A DNA stretch of 64,000 nucleotides from Bdellovibrio sp. ZAP7 (GTDB lineage: Bacteria > Bdellovibrionota > Bdellovibrionia > Bdellovibrionales > Bdellovibrionaceae), in contig NZ_CP030082.1 of the NCBI RefSeq assembly GCF_006874645.1, positions 1 through 64,000 of the forward strand. Reading direction: 5' to 3'. A program made the position numbers and the translations under genes. Within the stretch, counting starts at the first letter, position 1; each line of letters starts with the position of its first letter. The notes beneath the pieces are model-generated. The model had not been told where the DNA came from. It searched no databases and saw only the letters and a program-made list of their open reading frames with translations. Shown piece after piece: positions 1 through 11,625 of this stretch.

Positions 1-1419
1 ATGGAGTTAAACGCTTCTTTCTGGACATTGATTAAGACAAAAATGAAAAGTCGTAATGATAACAATAAGTTATTAGATACGTGGCTAGACCCTATTGAAT
101 ATATCAGTACTGGGGGCTCTTTTGAGCGTCCCAAATTGATACTTGGAGTACCCAACGCCCTCCACCAATATTTTGTGATCGAGAACCTTCAGGATAAGAT
201 TTACACTGAGATTTCGGATACTTACAAGAGACCTTTCGAAGTTGAGTTTAATGTTACGGGCGCCAAAGTGAATACTCATATTGAAACTGTGAACACCGTG
301 GAGGAGACTCCTTCTCACCAAGGTTCAGAGGTTCTTCAGGCACAACTTTCACGTGCTCAGGCTATTCAGACTACTCAACCTAGGTCCAGCGATACGTTAA
401 ATGTGGATTTGACCTTTTCGACCTTCGTCGTGGGTAAAAATTCTGAATTCGCTCATGCAGCTTGTTTCAACGTAGCCAGGAATCCTGGAGCGGACGATTA
501 CAATCCTCTCTATATATATGGACCCGTTGGGATGGGTAAAACCCATCTTTTACACGCAGCTGGAAATCACATTCGTGAACAATTTCCGCAACTTAGAATC
601 ACTTACTTATCGGCTGAACGCTTTATGAATGAGTGCATTTCGGCGATTCGTCGTCACGAAATGGATAAGTTCCGCCAAAAATACCGCGAAAACTCCGACA
701 TCCTATTAGTGGATGATGTGCAGTTCATCGCGCGTGGTGAGGCTGTTCAAGAAGAGTTCTTCCACACAGTGAATAGCTTCATCGACACTCGTAAGCAGGT
801 TATCCTGGCCAGTGATCGTATGCCGAAGGATATCCACGGACTTGAAGATCGCAGTCGTACCCGTCTTGAACGTGGTTTGATCGCAGACATCACCATGCCT
901 GATTTGGAAACTCGTATCGCGATCCTTAGATATAAAGCTGAAAAGTTTAATATGCGACTGCCTGAAGATGTTGTTCATCACATCGCACGCATCTCTAAAC
1001 GGTCCATCAGAGAGCTGGAAGGCAACCTTAAGAAGGTGAAGATGTTCTCTGAGCTTCAAGGTCTGCCGATTGATGGCGAGCTTGTGAAGCGCATCCTTTC
1101 ACACCATGAAACTCAATCCACTATCTCTGTTGAAGAGATTATGAAAATGACAGCGGATCACTTTAAAGTACGTGTTTTGGATCTAAAATCCTCCACGCGC
1201 GCCAAGCCAATTGTCGTTCCACGTCAAATCTCGATGTATTTGATTAAGAAGTTTTTGGACAAATCACTCGTGGATATCGGCAAAGCTTTCGGCGGAAAAG
1301 ATCACACGACGGTGATGAACGCGCTGGATCGAGTGAAATCTCTACAGGCGACGGATCAAGATATCGCAAAAGATATCGAGGATTTAGAGCAGAGAATCCA
1401 CAATATCACAGGGGTGTGA
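1..1419 (+). CDS. dnaA: Chromosomal replication initiator DnaA
   Basis: Initiator ATPase that binds DnaA boxes at oriC and opens the duplex. The 472 residues show an N-terminal domain, a poorly conserved linker (about 90-130), an AAA+ core with Walker A GPVGMGKT near residue 174 and Walker B ILLVDDVQF near 234, and a C-terminal helix-turn-helix ending in the DnaA signature GGKDHTTVMNA near 432. Length is typical. The ATG is the first base of the window, so its promoter and ribosome binding site are not visible. It is followed by a 235-bp intergenic region with DnaA boxes and then dnaN, the standard origin arrangement. Confidence 0.97.
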   Translation: MELNASFWTLIKTKMKSRNDNNKLLDTWLDPIEYISTGGSFERPKLILGVPNALHQYFVIENLQDKIYTEISDTYKRPFEVEFNVTGAKVNTHIETVNTVEETPSHQGSEVLQAQLSRAQAIQTTQPRSSDTLNVDLTFSTFVVGKNSEFAHAACFNVARNPGADDYNPLYIYGPVGMGKTHLLHAAGNHIREQFPQLRITYLSAERFMNECISAIRRHEMDKFRQKYRENSDILLVDDVQFIARGEAVQEEFFHTVNSFIDTRKQVILASDRMPKDIHGLEDRSRTRLERGLIADITMPDLETRIAILRYKAEKFNMRLPEDVVHHIARISKRSIRELEGNLKKVKMFSELQGLPIDGELVKRILSHHETQSTISVEEIMKMTADHFKVRVLDLKSSTRAKPIVVPRQISMYLIKKFLDKSLVDIGKAFGGKDHTTVMNALDRVKSLQATDQDIAKDIEDLEQRIHNITGV

Positions 1420-1654
1420 ATGTGGACTGTGGATAGAGTTGTGGAAGGATCTGGGGGAAGAAATGTGGATCTGAGTTACCCCCAAAATTCGCAACTTTCA
1501 GCCAAACTTGTACAGAGGCTTTATCCACAATTGTTTTTTAGTGTTTACACGCACTTACAGGATTTGTTAGGTTTTCCACGCCCCTACTACTACTACTAGT
1601 TATTTATATTAATAGTAATAGATAATAAGAAGGGTGTTTTAAGAGGAATTAGTT
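1420..1654. other. oriC: Probable oriC: DnaA boxes plus DnaA-trio between dnaA and dnaN
   Basis: This gap contains a perfect DnaA box TTATCCACA at 1521-1529. Near-boxes in the opposite orientation lie at 1428-1436 (TGTGGATAG) and 1464-1472 (TGTGGATCT). A box-like TTTTCCACG sits at 1572-1580, followed at once by a short C-rich run and five CTA triplets (1584-1598). Read 3' to 5' on the minus strand the triplets are GAT repeats, the DnaA-trio layout known from Bacillus subtilis oriC. A very AT-rich stretch (1599-1640) follows, suited to unwinding. Motif content and position are directly visible; origin function is inferred. The dnaN promoter must also lie here. Confidence 0.85.
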
Positions 1655-2761
1655 ATGAAGATCGAAATTGATAAAAGAGATCTATTAAGCCTTATCGGTA
1701 AAACTCAAAACATCGTTGAGAAGCGCAATACAATGCCCATTCTCATCAACGTACTTCTTGAAGCAGATCAAAATTTACTGAAAGTATTCGCAACAGATTT
1801 GGAAGTAAGTCTTACAGACCAAATCAAAGCGCAAGTTCATCAACCAGGTAAAGTAGCGGTATCTGCAAAAAGTCTTTTCGAAATCGCGAAAGAACTTTCT
1901 GAAGGCCCAATCACTTTAATCAAAAAAGAAAATAACTGGTTGGAGATCAAACAAGGGAAATACACATCTAAGATTGTTGGTATCTCTGCTGAAGAATATC
2001 CGATCTTCCCTACTTACAACTCTCAAGCCTTCATCAAAATTGCAGCGCAAGTTTTGAAAGAGATGATTGATAAAACAATTTACTCAGTATCGAACGATGA
2101 AACTCGTTATCACTTGAACGGTGTATTCTTTGAATTGAATCCACAAGCCGGTTTCAAAATGGTAGCGACAGATGGTCATCGTATGAGTTTGGTTTCGAAA
2201 GAATCCTCAGACGTAAAAGTTTCTGCAACTCAAGGTGTGATCATTCCTCGTAAAGGTCTTCATGAAATCAAAAAGATTTTGGAAGGCATCGATGGGTCTG
2301 TGGAAATAGCTGTGGAAGGCTCCCAATTCGTATTAAAACATTCATCAACAATCTTGATGATTCGTTTGATCGAAGGAAAGTACCCGAATTATCAACAGTT
2401 TATTCCACAGAAGCTGACGCAAAAAGTGATGATCAACAAGGAAGCTTTCCTGACTTCACTAAAACGCGTTTCACTTTTGGCGAATCAAAAATCAAAAGCA
2501 GTATTGTTGAATCTTTCAAACGGCCGTATGGAAATTTCTTCGAACAATCCAGAGTTGGGTGACGCGAAAGAGGAAATCGAAGTTGAATACGCTGGTGGCG
2601 ATATTAAAATCGGTTTCAATGCAAAATACATCACTGACATTTTGACTAGCATGAACCACGACAAGATCGATTTCGAATTGAACGATCACTTGTCACCTGG
2701 TTTGATGAGACCTCATAACGACACTTCTTACACTTGTGTTGTTATGCCTATGAGAATCTAA
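1655..2761 (+). CDS. dnaN: DNA polymerase III sliding clamp (beta subunit)
   Basis: Ring-shaped processivity clamp that tethers DNA polymerase III to DNA. The 368-residue length and N-terminus (MKIEIDKRDLLSLI) fit the family, as do the internal clamp repeats, with motifs such as VATDGHRMS near 168 and the C-terminal VVMPMR peptide-binding end. The ATG is preceded by AAGAGGA at 1641-1647. The stop codon overlaps the recF start by one base (TAATG), indicating translational coupling to recF, a frequent partner downstream of dnaN. Confidence 0.97.
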   Translation: MKIEIDKRDLLSLIGKTQNIVEKRNTMPILINVLLEADQNLLKVFATDLEVSLTDQIKAQVHQPGKVAVSAKSLFEIAKELSEGPITLIKKENNWLEIKQGKYTSKIVGISAEEYPIFPTYNSQAFIKIAAQVLKEMIDKTIYSVSNDETRYHLNGVFFELNPQAGFKMVATDGHRMSLVSKESSDVKVSATQGVIIPRKGLHEIKKILEGIDGSVEIAVEGSQFVLKHSSTILMIRLIEGKYPNYQQFIPQKLTQKVMINKEAFLTSLKRVSLLANQKSKAVLLNLSNGRMEISSNNPELGDAKEEIEVEYAGGDIKIGFNAKYITDILTSMNHDKIDFELNDHLSPGLMRPHNDTSYTCVVMPMRI

Positions 2762-3888
2762 TGATCTTTGAACGACTACGTCTTGTAAATTTTCGTAACT
2801 ACCGAGACGTAGTATTAAAGTTTTCCCCTCGCGTGAATGTCTTCGTTGGAGACAACGGTCAGGGGAAAACAAATCTCCTTGAAGCAATGTACATGATCTC
2901 TCAAGGTGATTCCTTTCGCTACTCAGATAACTCTACGATGATTAACTCGAATAATCAGGAAGCGCTTATTCAAGCACTGATTACTCAAAACGATCTTCAC
3001 TACAAATTGAAATTGGGATTATCGAAAAGTCGCAAAGTGCTTACGTTGAATGAAAAACGTGTGAGCTCGGCAGACGTTCGCAAAATTTTCGCTAGTGTTG
3101 TGTTCAGTCCGGAAAGTTTAGCAGCAATCAAAGAAGGTGCTGATCACCGCCGCGAACTGGTTGATGATTTGCTCGTGACGTTTGATCGCAAGAACACGGA
3201 TTTGATCTCGGATTATCGTAAAGCACTGAAAACTCGCAACAAGATGCTTAAGAACTTTATTGAGGGTGAGGCTGACCGTGGGCTTACTCAGAACCTTTTA
3301 GAGTCCCTACACCCCCAATTCGTGCGTTTAGCGACGGATTTAACTCATGCGCGCATCACCGCACTAGCGGGTTTGGCGAAAGATTTTAATAATGCCATGC
3401 AATACATTTCTGGCACTTCTGCTGTGGATATCTCAGTGGAATACCTGATTTCAGACGAGAACGCTGTGAGTTTCACTCGTGAACAAGTCCAAATGTCTCT
3501 CGAAAAACGTCTCGGAGAATTGCATGATGCGGAGCTCTCATCTGGAACTAGTTTGGTAGGGCCACACAAACATGACATCGTCTTCCTATATGGTGGAAAA
3601 GACTCAAGATTTTTTTGTAGCCAAGGGCAGCAAAGAGCGATCATTCTTTCTTTCAAAATGGCTCAAATTGTGTATCATAGGAAGGCTCACGGAACCTATC
3701 CCGTGCTGATGTTGGACGATGTCTTATCCGAGCTCGATAAAACTAAAAGAGATGCGCTGATTACGTTCTTACACGAGATCAACACTCAAATTTTTGTTAC
3801 GACTACGGACTTCACATTGCCCGACTCCTTCAGTCTGGATCAGCTTTCCGTTGTGCGTATCAAGGATGGACAAATCCTTGATGCATAA
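2761..3888 (+). CDS. recF: DNA replication and repair protein RecF
   Basis: SMC-like ATPase that helps load RecA at single-strand gaps with RecO and RecR. I chose the ATG overlapping the dnaN stop, giving 375 residues beginning MIFERLRLVNFRNYRD, the usual RecF start; an in-frame upstream start at 2734 would add nine residues lying inside dnaN. Walker A GDNGQGKT is at residues 30-37, and the signature and Walker B region (VLMLDDVLSELD) is near 315. It lies in the conserved dnaN-recF-gyrB order. Confidence 0.95.
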   Translation: MIFERLRLVNFRNYRDVVLKFSPRVNVFVGDNGQGKTNLLEAMYMISQGDSFRYSDNSTMINSNNQEALIQALITQNDLHYKLKLGLSKSRKVLTLNEKRVSSADVRKIFASVVFSPESLAAIKEGADHRRELVDDLLVTFDRKNTDLISDYRKALKTRNKMLKNFIEGEADRGLTQNLLESLHPQFVRLATDLTHARITALAGLAKDFNNAMQYISGTSAVDISVEYLISDENAVSFTREQVQMSLEKRLGELHDAELSSGTSLVGPHKHDIVFLYGGKDSRFFCSQGQQRAIILSFKMAQIVYHRKAHGTYPVLMLDDVLSELDKTKRDALITFLHEINTQIFVTTTDFTLPDSFSLDQLSVVRIKDGQILDA

Positions 3889-3932
3889 ACGCGACTTACT
3901 CGACAGCGTCGAGTGGTATGCAAAAGCAATGA

Positions 3933-6371
<2,439 letters not shown>

Positions 6372-6394
6372 TTTTTAGGTATTGGTGATTGAAT

Positions 6395-8884
6395 ATGGAA
6401 AATAGTAATCAAGAAAAAGGCGTCACGGTTGTCGATATCAGCAAGGAAATGCGTGGAGCATACCTTCAGTACTCGATGTCAGTTATCGTGGGTCGTGCAC
6501 TTCCAGACGTACGTGATGGTTTAAAACCTGTACATCGTCGCGTTCTTTTCGCTCAAAGTGAAATGAACAACCGTCACAACAGACCGTATTTGAAATCTGC
6601 CCGTGTGGTGGGTGACGTGATCGGTAAATACCATCCACATGGTGACTCGGCTGTTTACGAAACAATGGTTCGTATGGCCCAGGATTTCTCTCTTCGCTAC
6701 CCGCTTGAAGATGGTCAAGGTAATTTCGGTTCTATCGACGGCGACAGCGCAGCAGCCATGCGTTATACGGAAATCCGTATGACTCCGATGGCGGAAGAAT
6801 TATTGAATGATCTTGAAAAAGAAACAGTAGCCTTCGGACCGAACTACGATGACTCTTTGCAAATTCCTTTGGTTTTGCCAGCGAAATTTCCAAATCTTTT
6901 GGTCAATGGTTCTTCAGGTATCGCGGTTGGTATGGCGACAAATATTCCGCCACACAACTTGGGTGAAGTGATTGATGGTACAATCCATTTGATCAACAAC
7001 CCTACTTGCCAACTTGAAGACCTAATGGTGCACATCAAGGGACCAGACTTCCCTTCTGCCGGTGTGATCGCAGGACGTGAAGGTATCTTACAGGCTTACA
7101 AAAAAGGCCGCGGCATTATTTCACTTAAAGCCGTTGCGGAAATCGTTCCAAACAAAGACCGCGAAGATATCATCATCACGGAAATCCCATACCAAGTTAA
7201 TAAAGCAAAACTTATCGAAAGCATCGCGGACCTAGTTCGTGATAAAGCAATCGAAGGTATCTCTGATATCCGGGATGAATCATCTCGTGAAGGTATGCGT
7301 ATCGTGATCAATCTAAAACGTGGCGAAAACGCTTCCGTTATTTTGAATCGCTTGTACAAATTCACTCAAATGCAAGTGTCTGTTGGCATCATCATGCTGG
7401 CGCTTGATGCGAAAAACCAACCGGTTACTTTCGATTTGAAAGGCATGCTTGAGGCCTTCGTTGATCACCGTCGTGACGTCGTTACGAAGCGTTGTATCTT
7501 CGAACTTAAAAAAGCCCAAGAGCGCGCGCACATCTTGGAAGGTTTGAAAAAAGCCCTTGATCACATCGAAGAAGTTATCAAGACGATCCGTGCTTCTAAA
7601 GAAGCCCATGCGGCTCGTGAAGCCTTGATGTCTAAATTCGAATTCTCTGAACGCCAAGCGATTGCAATCCTGGAAATGCGTTTGCAACGTTTGACTGGTT
7701 TAGAGCGCGACAAAATCATCGAAGAACTTGCTGAATTACAAAAGCAAATTGACTGGTTAAAATTCGTTTTGGCTGACGTTCGTGAAATCTACAAAATCAT
7801 CGTTGGTGAGCTTGAAGATATGAAAAAACGTTACGCTGACCCTCGCCGTACTCAACTGCAAGGCAGTCTAGACGATATCGAAGACGAAGATTTGATCGCT
7901 GACGAAGATATGGTTGTGACAGTCACAAACACAGGTCTTATCAAGCGTATGCCAACAGCTGAATACCGCGTTCAAAAACGTGGTGGTAAAGGCTTGAAAG
8001 GCATGGAAACAAAAGAAGAAGACTATGTAACAGACTTGTTCTCTGCTTCCACAAAAACGATGCTTCTAGTGTTTACTGATAAAGGTAAAGTGTACTGGGT
8101 GAAAGTTCATAAACTTCCACTTGGCAGCAGAACTTCAAAAGGTAAGTCATTGGCAAACGTTGTCCAACTTGCTTCGGGCGAAAGTGTTCGTGCAATTCTT
8201 CCAGTGGATGAATTCAACGAAAACAAATTCGCTGTTATGTTGACTGAAAAAGGTATCATCAAAAAAACGTCTTTGGATTCTTTTGCGAATCCACGAACTG
8301 CGGGTGTTATCGCTCTGACCACAGATCTTGATGACGGCATTATCGCTGTTAAAATTTCTGATGGTCAGTCAGACATCTTCATCGCAACAAAAGAAGGTAT
8401 GTCGATTCGTTTCAACGAAAACGACGTGCGTGGAATGGGTCGTACAGCTCGTGGGGTGAAAGCAATCACACTTGCGAAAGACGACGTCGTTGTGGCGATG
8501 GAAGTACTGGAGAAAAATACTCCAGACACAATCTTGATGGTGACTTCGAAAGGTTACGGTAAACGTTCAGAAGTGGGCGAATACCGCGTTCAATCTCGTG
8601 GTGGTGTAGGTATCATCACTCAGAAAACAACGGACAAGGTTGGTAACGTTGTCGGGACTAAAAAAGTTTCTGAGAAACACGAATTGATCCTTTCAACAGA
8701 CAATGGACAAGTTATCCGTATGAAAATGACGGATATCTCTGTTCTTGGTCGTAACACTCAAGGTGTTCGTTTGATTAACATCGACGAAAAAGACGAGACA
8801 GTAACTGGTTTGGCAGTGGTTGAAGACGATCAATCTGACGAAGCAGCTTCTAATCCGAATGCACCTGAAGGCGTAACTCACTAA
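6395..8884 (+). CDS. gyrA: DNA gyrase subunit A
   Basis: Breakage-reunion subunit of DNA gyrase. The catalytic tyrosine lies in [10 protein letters not shown] near residue 124, and the quinolone-region sequence [18 protein letters not shown] keeps Ser at the Escherichia coli position 83, with Glu at position 87. The C-terminal beta-pinwheel carries a GyrA-box-like motif ([10 protein letters not shown] near 527). I chose the ATG at 6395 because GGTGA at 6384-6388 gives good spacing; an in-frame TTG at 6389 would add two residues. It ends one base before the next gene's ATG. Confidence 0.96.
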   Translation: MENSNQEKGVTVVDISKEMRGAYLQYSMSVIVGRALPDVRDGLKPVHRRVLFAQSEMNNRHNRPYLKSARVVGDVIGKYHPHGDSAVYETMVRMAQDFSLRYPLEDGQGNFGSIDGDSAAAMRYTEIRMTPMAEELLNDLEKETVAFGPNYDDSLQIPLVLPAKFPNLLVNGSSGIAVGMATNIPPHNLGEVIDGTIHLINNPTCQLEDLMVHIKGPDFPSAGVIAGREGILQAYKKGRGIISLKAVAEIVPNKDREDIIITEIPYQVNKAKLIESIADLVRDKAIEGISDIRDESSREGMRIVINLKRGENASVILNRLYKFTQMQVSVGIIMLALDAKNQPVTFDLKGMLEAFVDHRRDVVTKRCIFELKKAQERAHILEGLKKALDHIEEVIKTIRASKEAHAAREALMSKFEFSERQAIAILEMRLQRLTGLERDKIIEELAELQKQIDWLKFVLADVREIYKIIVGELEDMKKRYADPRRTQLQGSLDDIEDEDLIADEDMVVTVTNTGLIKRMPTAEYRVQKRGGKGLKGMETKEEDYVTDLFSASTKTMLLVFTDKGKVYWVKVHKLPLGSRTSKGKSLANVVQLASGESVRAILPVDEFNENKFAVMLTEKGIIKKTSLDSFANPRTAGVIALTTDLDDGIIAVKISDGQSDIFIATKEGMSIRFNENDVRGMGRTARGVKAITLAKDDVVVAMEVLEKNTPDTILMVTSKGYGKRSEVGEYRVQSRGGVGIITQKTTDKVGNVVGTKKVSEKHELILSTDNGQVIRMKMTDISVLGRNTQGVRLINIDEKDETVTGLAVVEDDQSDEAASNPNAPEGVTH

Positions 8885-8885
8885 T

Positions 8886-9683
8886 ATGATCAGAGGAGTA
8901 CTGGCTGTAATATTCCTACTCCTCACCGCCTGCTCCACTCAGGAGCAGGGTGACTTTAAGACCGCAGAAAAAAATGTGTCTCAGGGTAACTATAAGGTCG
9001 CCCTGGAATACTTCGACCGGGTCATTCTTCGAAACAACAAATCTGAATATCCCATGGATGCGGCTCGTGAGGCTGCCCGTGTCGCTTTCTTTGAATTAAA
9101 AGACTATGAGCGTACGATTGGGTATCATCGATTTATCGTCCTCCATTCGAGCGATGAAAAAGAGCGCCTGCAATCACAAAAGCAGATTGCAGAGATCTAC
9201 TTTAACAATCTTCAGAACTATCAGGCTTCGATTGTTGAATTCAGCAAACTGCAACAGATGCCTCATACAGATCTTGAGGCTTCTCAATATCAAATGAGTG
9301 TGGCGCGTGCGCACTACTACATGAATAACTTCTTCCAGGCGGAATCAGAGATCGATTCATTGCTGCGTTTAAAGTCCGACGACAATATTCGCTTCCAGGC
9401 ATTGATGTTAAAAGGAAATATTCTGGTCGCTAAGAAAGAATTCAATAAAGCCACAGATATCTTTAAAGGTATTATCGAGAAATATCCACAACGTGCTGTT
9501 CAAGAAAATGTGGGACTGACGTTGGCCGTATGCTATGAGGAAAATGATAATTTCAAAGAAGCGATTAAGGTTCTTGAGGGTTATCGCGGAAAATACAGTC
9601 CGCCAGAATACATCGAGCTTCGAATCAAACGTCTGCAAGAGCGTATGAAAAATGCCCCGGGTGCGAAAGGCTTTAGGAAGTAA
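8886..9683 (+). CDS. TPR-repeat outer-membrane lipoprotein, BamD-like
   Basis: Predicted lipoprotein: a short signal peptide ends in a lipobox with Cys at residue 16 (LLLTAC). The rest of the 265 residues is helical tetratricopeptide-like repeats (for example NVSQGNYKVALEYFDRVI, then ALMLKGNILVAKKEFNKATDI). This resembles BamD/YfiO-type assembly lipoproteins, but the repeat pattern alone cannot separate BamD from other TPR lipoproteins. The ATG starts one base after the gyrA stop and no good Shine-Dalgarno is visible, so coupling to gyrA is likely. Two strong inverted repeats occupy its signal-peptide codons (8893-8949). Its stop overlaps the next ATG by one base. Confidence 0.8.
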   Translation: MIRGVLAVIFLLLTACSTQEQGDFKTAEKNVSQGNYKVALEYFDRVILRNNKSEYPMDAAREAARVAFFELKDYERTIGYHRFIVLHSSDEKERLQSQKQIAEIYFNNLQNYQASIVEFSKLQQMPHTDLEASQYQMSVARAHYYMNNFFQAESEIDSLLRLKSDDNIRFQALMLKGNILVAKKEFNKATDIFKGIIEKYPQRAVQENVGLTLAVCYEENDNFKEAIKVLEGYRGKYSPPEYIELRIKRLQERMKNAPGAKGFRK

Positions 9684-9907
9684 TGAAAAAGTATATAATT
9701 TTTGCATCCATCGGCTTCGAACTTGTCGGCTTGATCATCGGGTGTTTTTACTTGGGCGAACTTCTGGATAGTAAGTATCAAACCAAAGGCATGGCCTTTG
9801 TTGGTTTGAGTTTGGCGGCCCTGGTGGGCTGGCTCGTCCGTGTGATTTGGCTTTTAAAACGCATGGATGCCCAAGAAGAAAAAGAAAACGCGAATAAGAA
9901 ACCATAA
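9683..9907 (+). CDS. Small two-helix ATP synthase accessory protein (AtpZ-like)
   Basis: A 74-residue protein with two hydrophobic helices (about 4-24 and 36-56) joined by a short loop with GELLDSKYQTKG, followed by a charged tail. This size and pattern, directly before an AtpI-like gene and subunit a, match the AtpZ/AtpI group of F0-associated proteins, thought to aid c-ring assembly or divalent cation supply. The ATG overlaps the preceding stop (TAATG) and the next gene begins immediately after its stop, so it belongs to a tight F0 operon. Confidence 0.7.
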   Translation: MKKYIIFASIGFELVGLIIGCFYLGELLDSKYQTKGMAFVGLSLAALVGWLVRVIWLLKRMDAQEEKENANKKP

Positions 9908-10279
9908 ATGAAAAGAGTTTTAATTTCTCAGGCCCTCATTACAGCCCTTGGCTACTTTGCCTTGCTGTTTTTTGCCGCGCCTAATCATGCAAACTCTTAC
10001 GTCTGGGGCTCTTTAACCATCCTTTTAAGCTTTTCCATGATGGGCTTGGGGTACGGGCTCGTCTTCCGAAAGAAATTGGTTGCCCTAGGCGTCTCCCTCA
10101 TTGTATTTAAGTACGCGATTTTAGGCATTATTATCTTCACTCTGGTTAAACTCGATTGGTTTTCATCAATCTGGTTTGCGATGGGTGTTGCTAGCTTTAT
10201 TTTATCGGCAATTTACTATGCGATCAGTGAAGCTTTGAGAGAGGAAAGAGAAGATGGCGGCAGAACACCACCCGTTTAA
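9908..10279 (+). CDS. atpI: ATP synthase protein I (AtpI-like)
   Basis: A 123-residue integral membrane protein with four hydrophobic helices, the classical AtpI (ATP synthase I chain) layout. It starts directly after the preceding stop codon and its last 26 bases overlap the start of atpB, so its translation is coupled to subunit a. Known AtpI proteins are non-essential helpers of c-ring assembly or stability. Identification rests on topology and position more than on a diagnostic motif. Confidence 0.75.
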   Translation: MKRVLISQALITALGYFALLFFAAPNHANSYVWGSLTILLSFSMMGLGYGLVFRKKLVALGVSLIVFKYAILGIIIFTLVKLDWFSSIWFAMGVASFILSAIYYAISEALREEREDGGRTPPV

Positions 10280-10958
10280 CTGGACACAGCTTATCCCTGC
10301 AGTTGGCGTTGAGTATTATCACATTGCAACTCTTGCGATCGCAACTGTAGCAACTATCGGTATCGGTTTGATGGCTCGTGCATCTTTGGGTAAAGGTGAA
10401 GTTGCAGTTCTTCCAGCTGACAAATTCTCTCTTCGCGGCATCATGGAGATGCTGACAGAGATGATGTCAGGTCTTTCAGAAATGGTTATCGGCGAGCACG
10501 GTAAACACTACGTTCCTTTCTTTACTTCCGTATTCTTCTTCGTCGTATTCAACAACTTGATCGGTATGATTCCGGGCATGACTCCGGCGACTGAAAACAT
10601 CAATACGACATTCGGTTTCGGTATCTTGATGTTCTTGTTCTATAACTTCCAAGGTGTAAAAGAAAACGGTCCTATCGCTTACCTTAAACACTTTATGGGC
10701 CCAGTTATTTTCTTGGCTCCGTTGATGTTCGTAATCGAAATCGTTTCCCACTTGGTTCGTCCCTTCTCATTAGGTCTTCGTCTTGCGAACGTAATGATGG
10801 GTGACCATACGGTACTATCTGTATTCTTGGATCTAGTACCAATCGGCGTACCAATTCCATTCTATATGATGGGATTGTTCGTATGCTTTGTTCAGGCTTT
10901 TGTATTTACTTTGCTTTCAATGGTTTACGTAGCATTCGCGATTGCACACGACCACTAA
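10254..10958 (+). CDS. atpB: ATP synthase F0 subunit a
   Basis: Stator subunit of F0 that carries the ion half-channels. The 234-residue sequence has the expected membrane segments and the essential arginine in LGLRLANVMMGDH (near residue 175), with the preceding RPFSLG stretch and the NLIGMIPGMTP motif near 98. It overlaps atpI by 26 bp and is followed after 37 bp by atpE. Subunit b and the F1 genes do not follow, so the ATP synthase genes are split between loci. Confidence 0.95.
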   Translation: MAAEHHPFNWTQLIPAVGVEYYHIATLAIATVATIGIGLMARASLGKGEVAVLPADKFSLRGIMEMLTEMMSGLSEMVIGEHGKHYVPFFTSVFFFVVFNNLIGMIPGMTPATENINTTFGFGILMFLFYNFQGVKENGPIAYLKHFMGPVIFLAPLMFVIEIVSHLVRPFSLGLRLANVMMGDHTVLSVFLDLVPIGVPIPFYMMGLFVCFVQAFVFTLLSMVYVAFAIAHDH

Positions 10959-10995
10959 GAAGCAAATATTTAACCGTTCTCTAAAGGAGACACAC

Positions 10996-11307
10996 ATGAA
11001 AAAAATGATCGTAACTCTAGTTGCTATGTTGGTATCTGTATCTGCATTCGCTCAAGAAACTGCTGCTCCAGTAGTTGCTGCAGCTGGCACTGACAAAGGT
11101 TTGGTAGCTATCGCTGCTGCTTTGGCAATCGCTTTGTCTGTATTCGGTGGCGCTTTGGCACAAGGTAAAACTGCTGCTACAGCTCTTGATGGTATCGCTC
11201 GTAACCCAGCGGCTTCTGGTAAACTTTTGATCCCAATGATCTTGGGTCTAGCTCTTATCGAGTCTCTAGTTATCTACGCGTTGATCATCGCTTTGAAACT
11301 TTCTTAA
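10996..11307 (+). CDS. atpE: ATP synthase F0 subunit c, with leader peptide and sodium-type ligands
   Basis: The rotor-ring subunit. I start it at the ATG at 10996, which has AAAGGAG at 10983-10989; the longer in-frame reading runs back into atpB. The 103 residues begin with a signal-peptide-like leader (ending SAFAQE near 20), then two helices around the polar loop ARNPAASG. The ion-binding carboxylate is in LIESLVIY. The Gln in ALAQGK, the Ser directly after the Glu and the Tyr four positions further match the residues that ligate sodium in Ilyobacter tartaricus subunit c. Sodium coupling is inferred, not shown. Confidence 0.94.
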   Translation: MKKMIVTLVAMLVSVSAFAQETAAPVVAAAGTDKGLVAIAAALAIALSVFGGALAQGKTAATALDGIARNPAASGKLLIPMILGLALIESLVIYALIIALKLS

Positions 11308-11356
11308 TTCCTCGCGCTCTTAAGCGCAGTAATTAAAAAGATCAGAAATGATTTTT

Positions 11357-11386
11357 AAAAAGGCTGGGTTCATCCCGGCCTTTTTT
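11357..11386 (+). terminator. Intrinsic terminator after the F0 genes
   Basis: The stem GGCTGGG / CCCGGCC (one G-T pair) with a short loop is followed by TTTTTT. It ends the F0 operon 50 bp after the atpE stop, consistent with F1 genes not being downstream. Confidence 0.9.
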
Positions 11387-11390
11387 ATTT

Positions 11391-11473
11391 GGTACGGACC
11401 CACTTTGTCCACTCAGACGCTCCTTTAATCAAGTAAGTCCCTACCTCCTAAAGGTACGGCCTTACTTTATCCA
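11391..11473. repeat. Two imperfect 21-bp direct repeats after the atpE terminator
   Basis: The 21-mers at 11391-11411 and 11453-11473 agree at 17 positions, sharing GGTACGG, ACTTT and TCCA blocks. They lie in a 358-bp gap (11308-11665) that has no gene. A direct repeat in a non-coding gap may be a protein-binding site or a decayed duplication. Confidence 0.55.
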
Positions 11474-11547
11474 TCTACCCAAAATTGCCAGATTCAAAAA
11501 AATCAGGATTCTTAATCAAACAATTTATTTAAAATCAGCAATTTCTA

Positions 11548-11577
11548 CTGCCGGAGCGGCAGTGCGGCCGTCCGCAC
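11548..11577. repeat. Two abutting GC-rich hairpins
   Basis: CTGCCG gag CGGCAG (11548-11562) runs straight into GTGCGG ccgt CCGCAC (11562-11577), sharing one G. No T-run follows, so these are not standard terminators. They lie about 90 bp upstream of the MerR-type gene in an otherwise AT-rich stretch. Confidence 0.6.
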
Positions 11578-11625
11578 CTTCTCAAATCCAATATAATATC
11601 TCTGCAGTTTCTTTTCCTATTTACC

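Noticed and set aside
2734-2760. Upstream start for recF inside dnaN
   Set aside because: The ATG at 2761 gives the usual RecF N-terminus and overlaps the dnaN stop in the common TAATG form.
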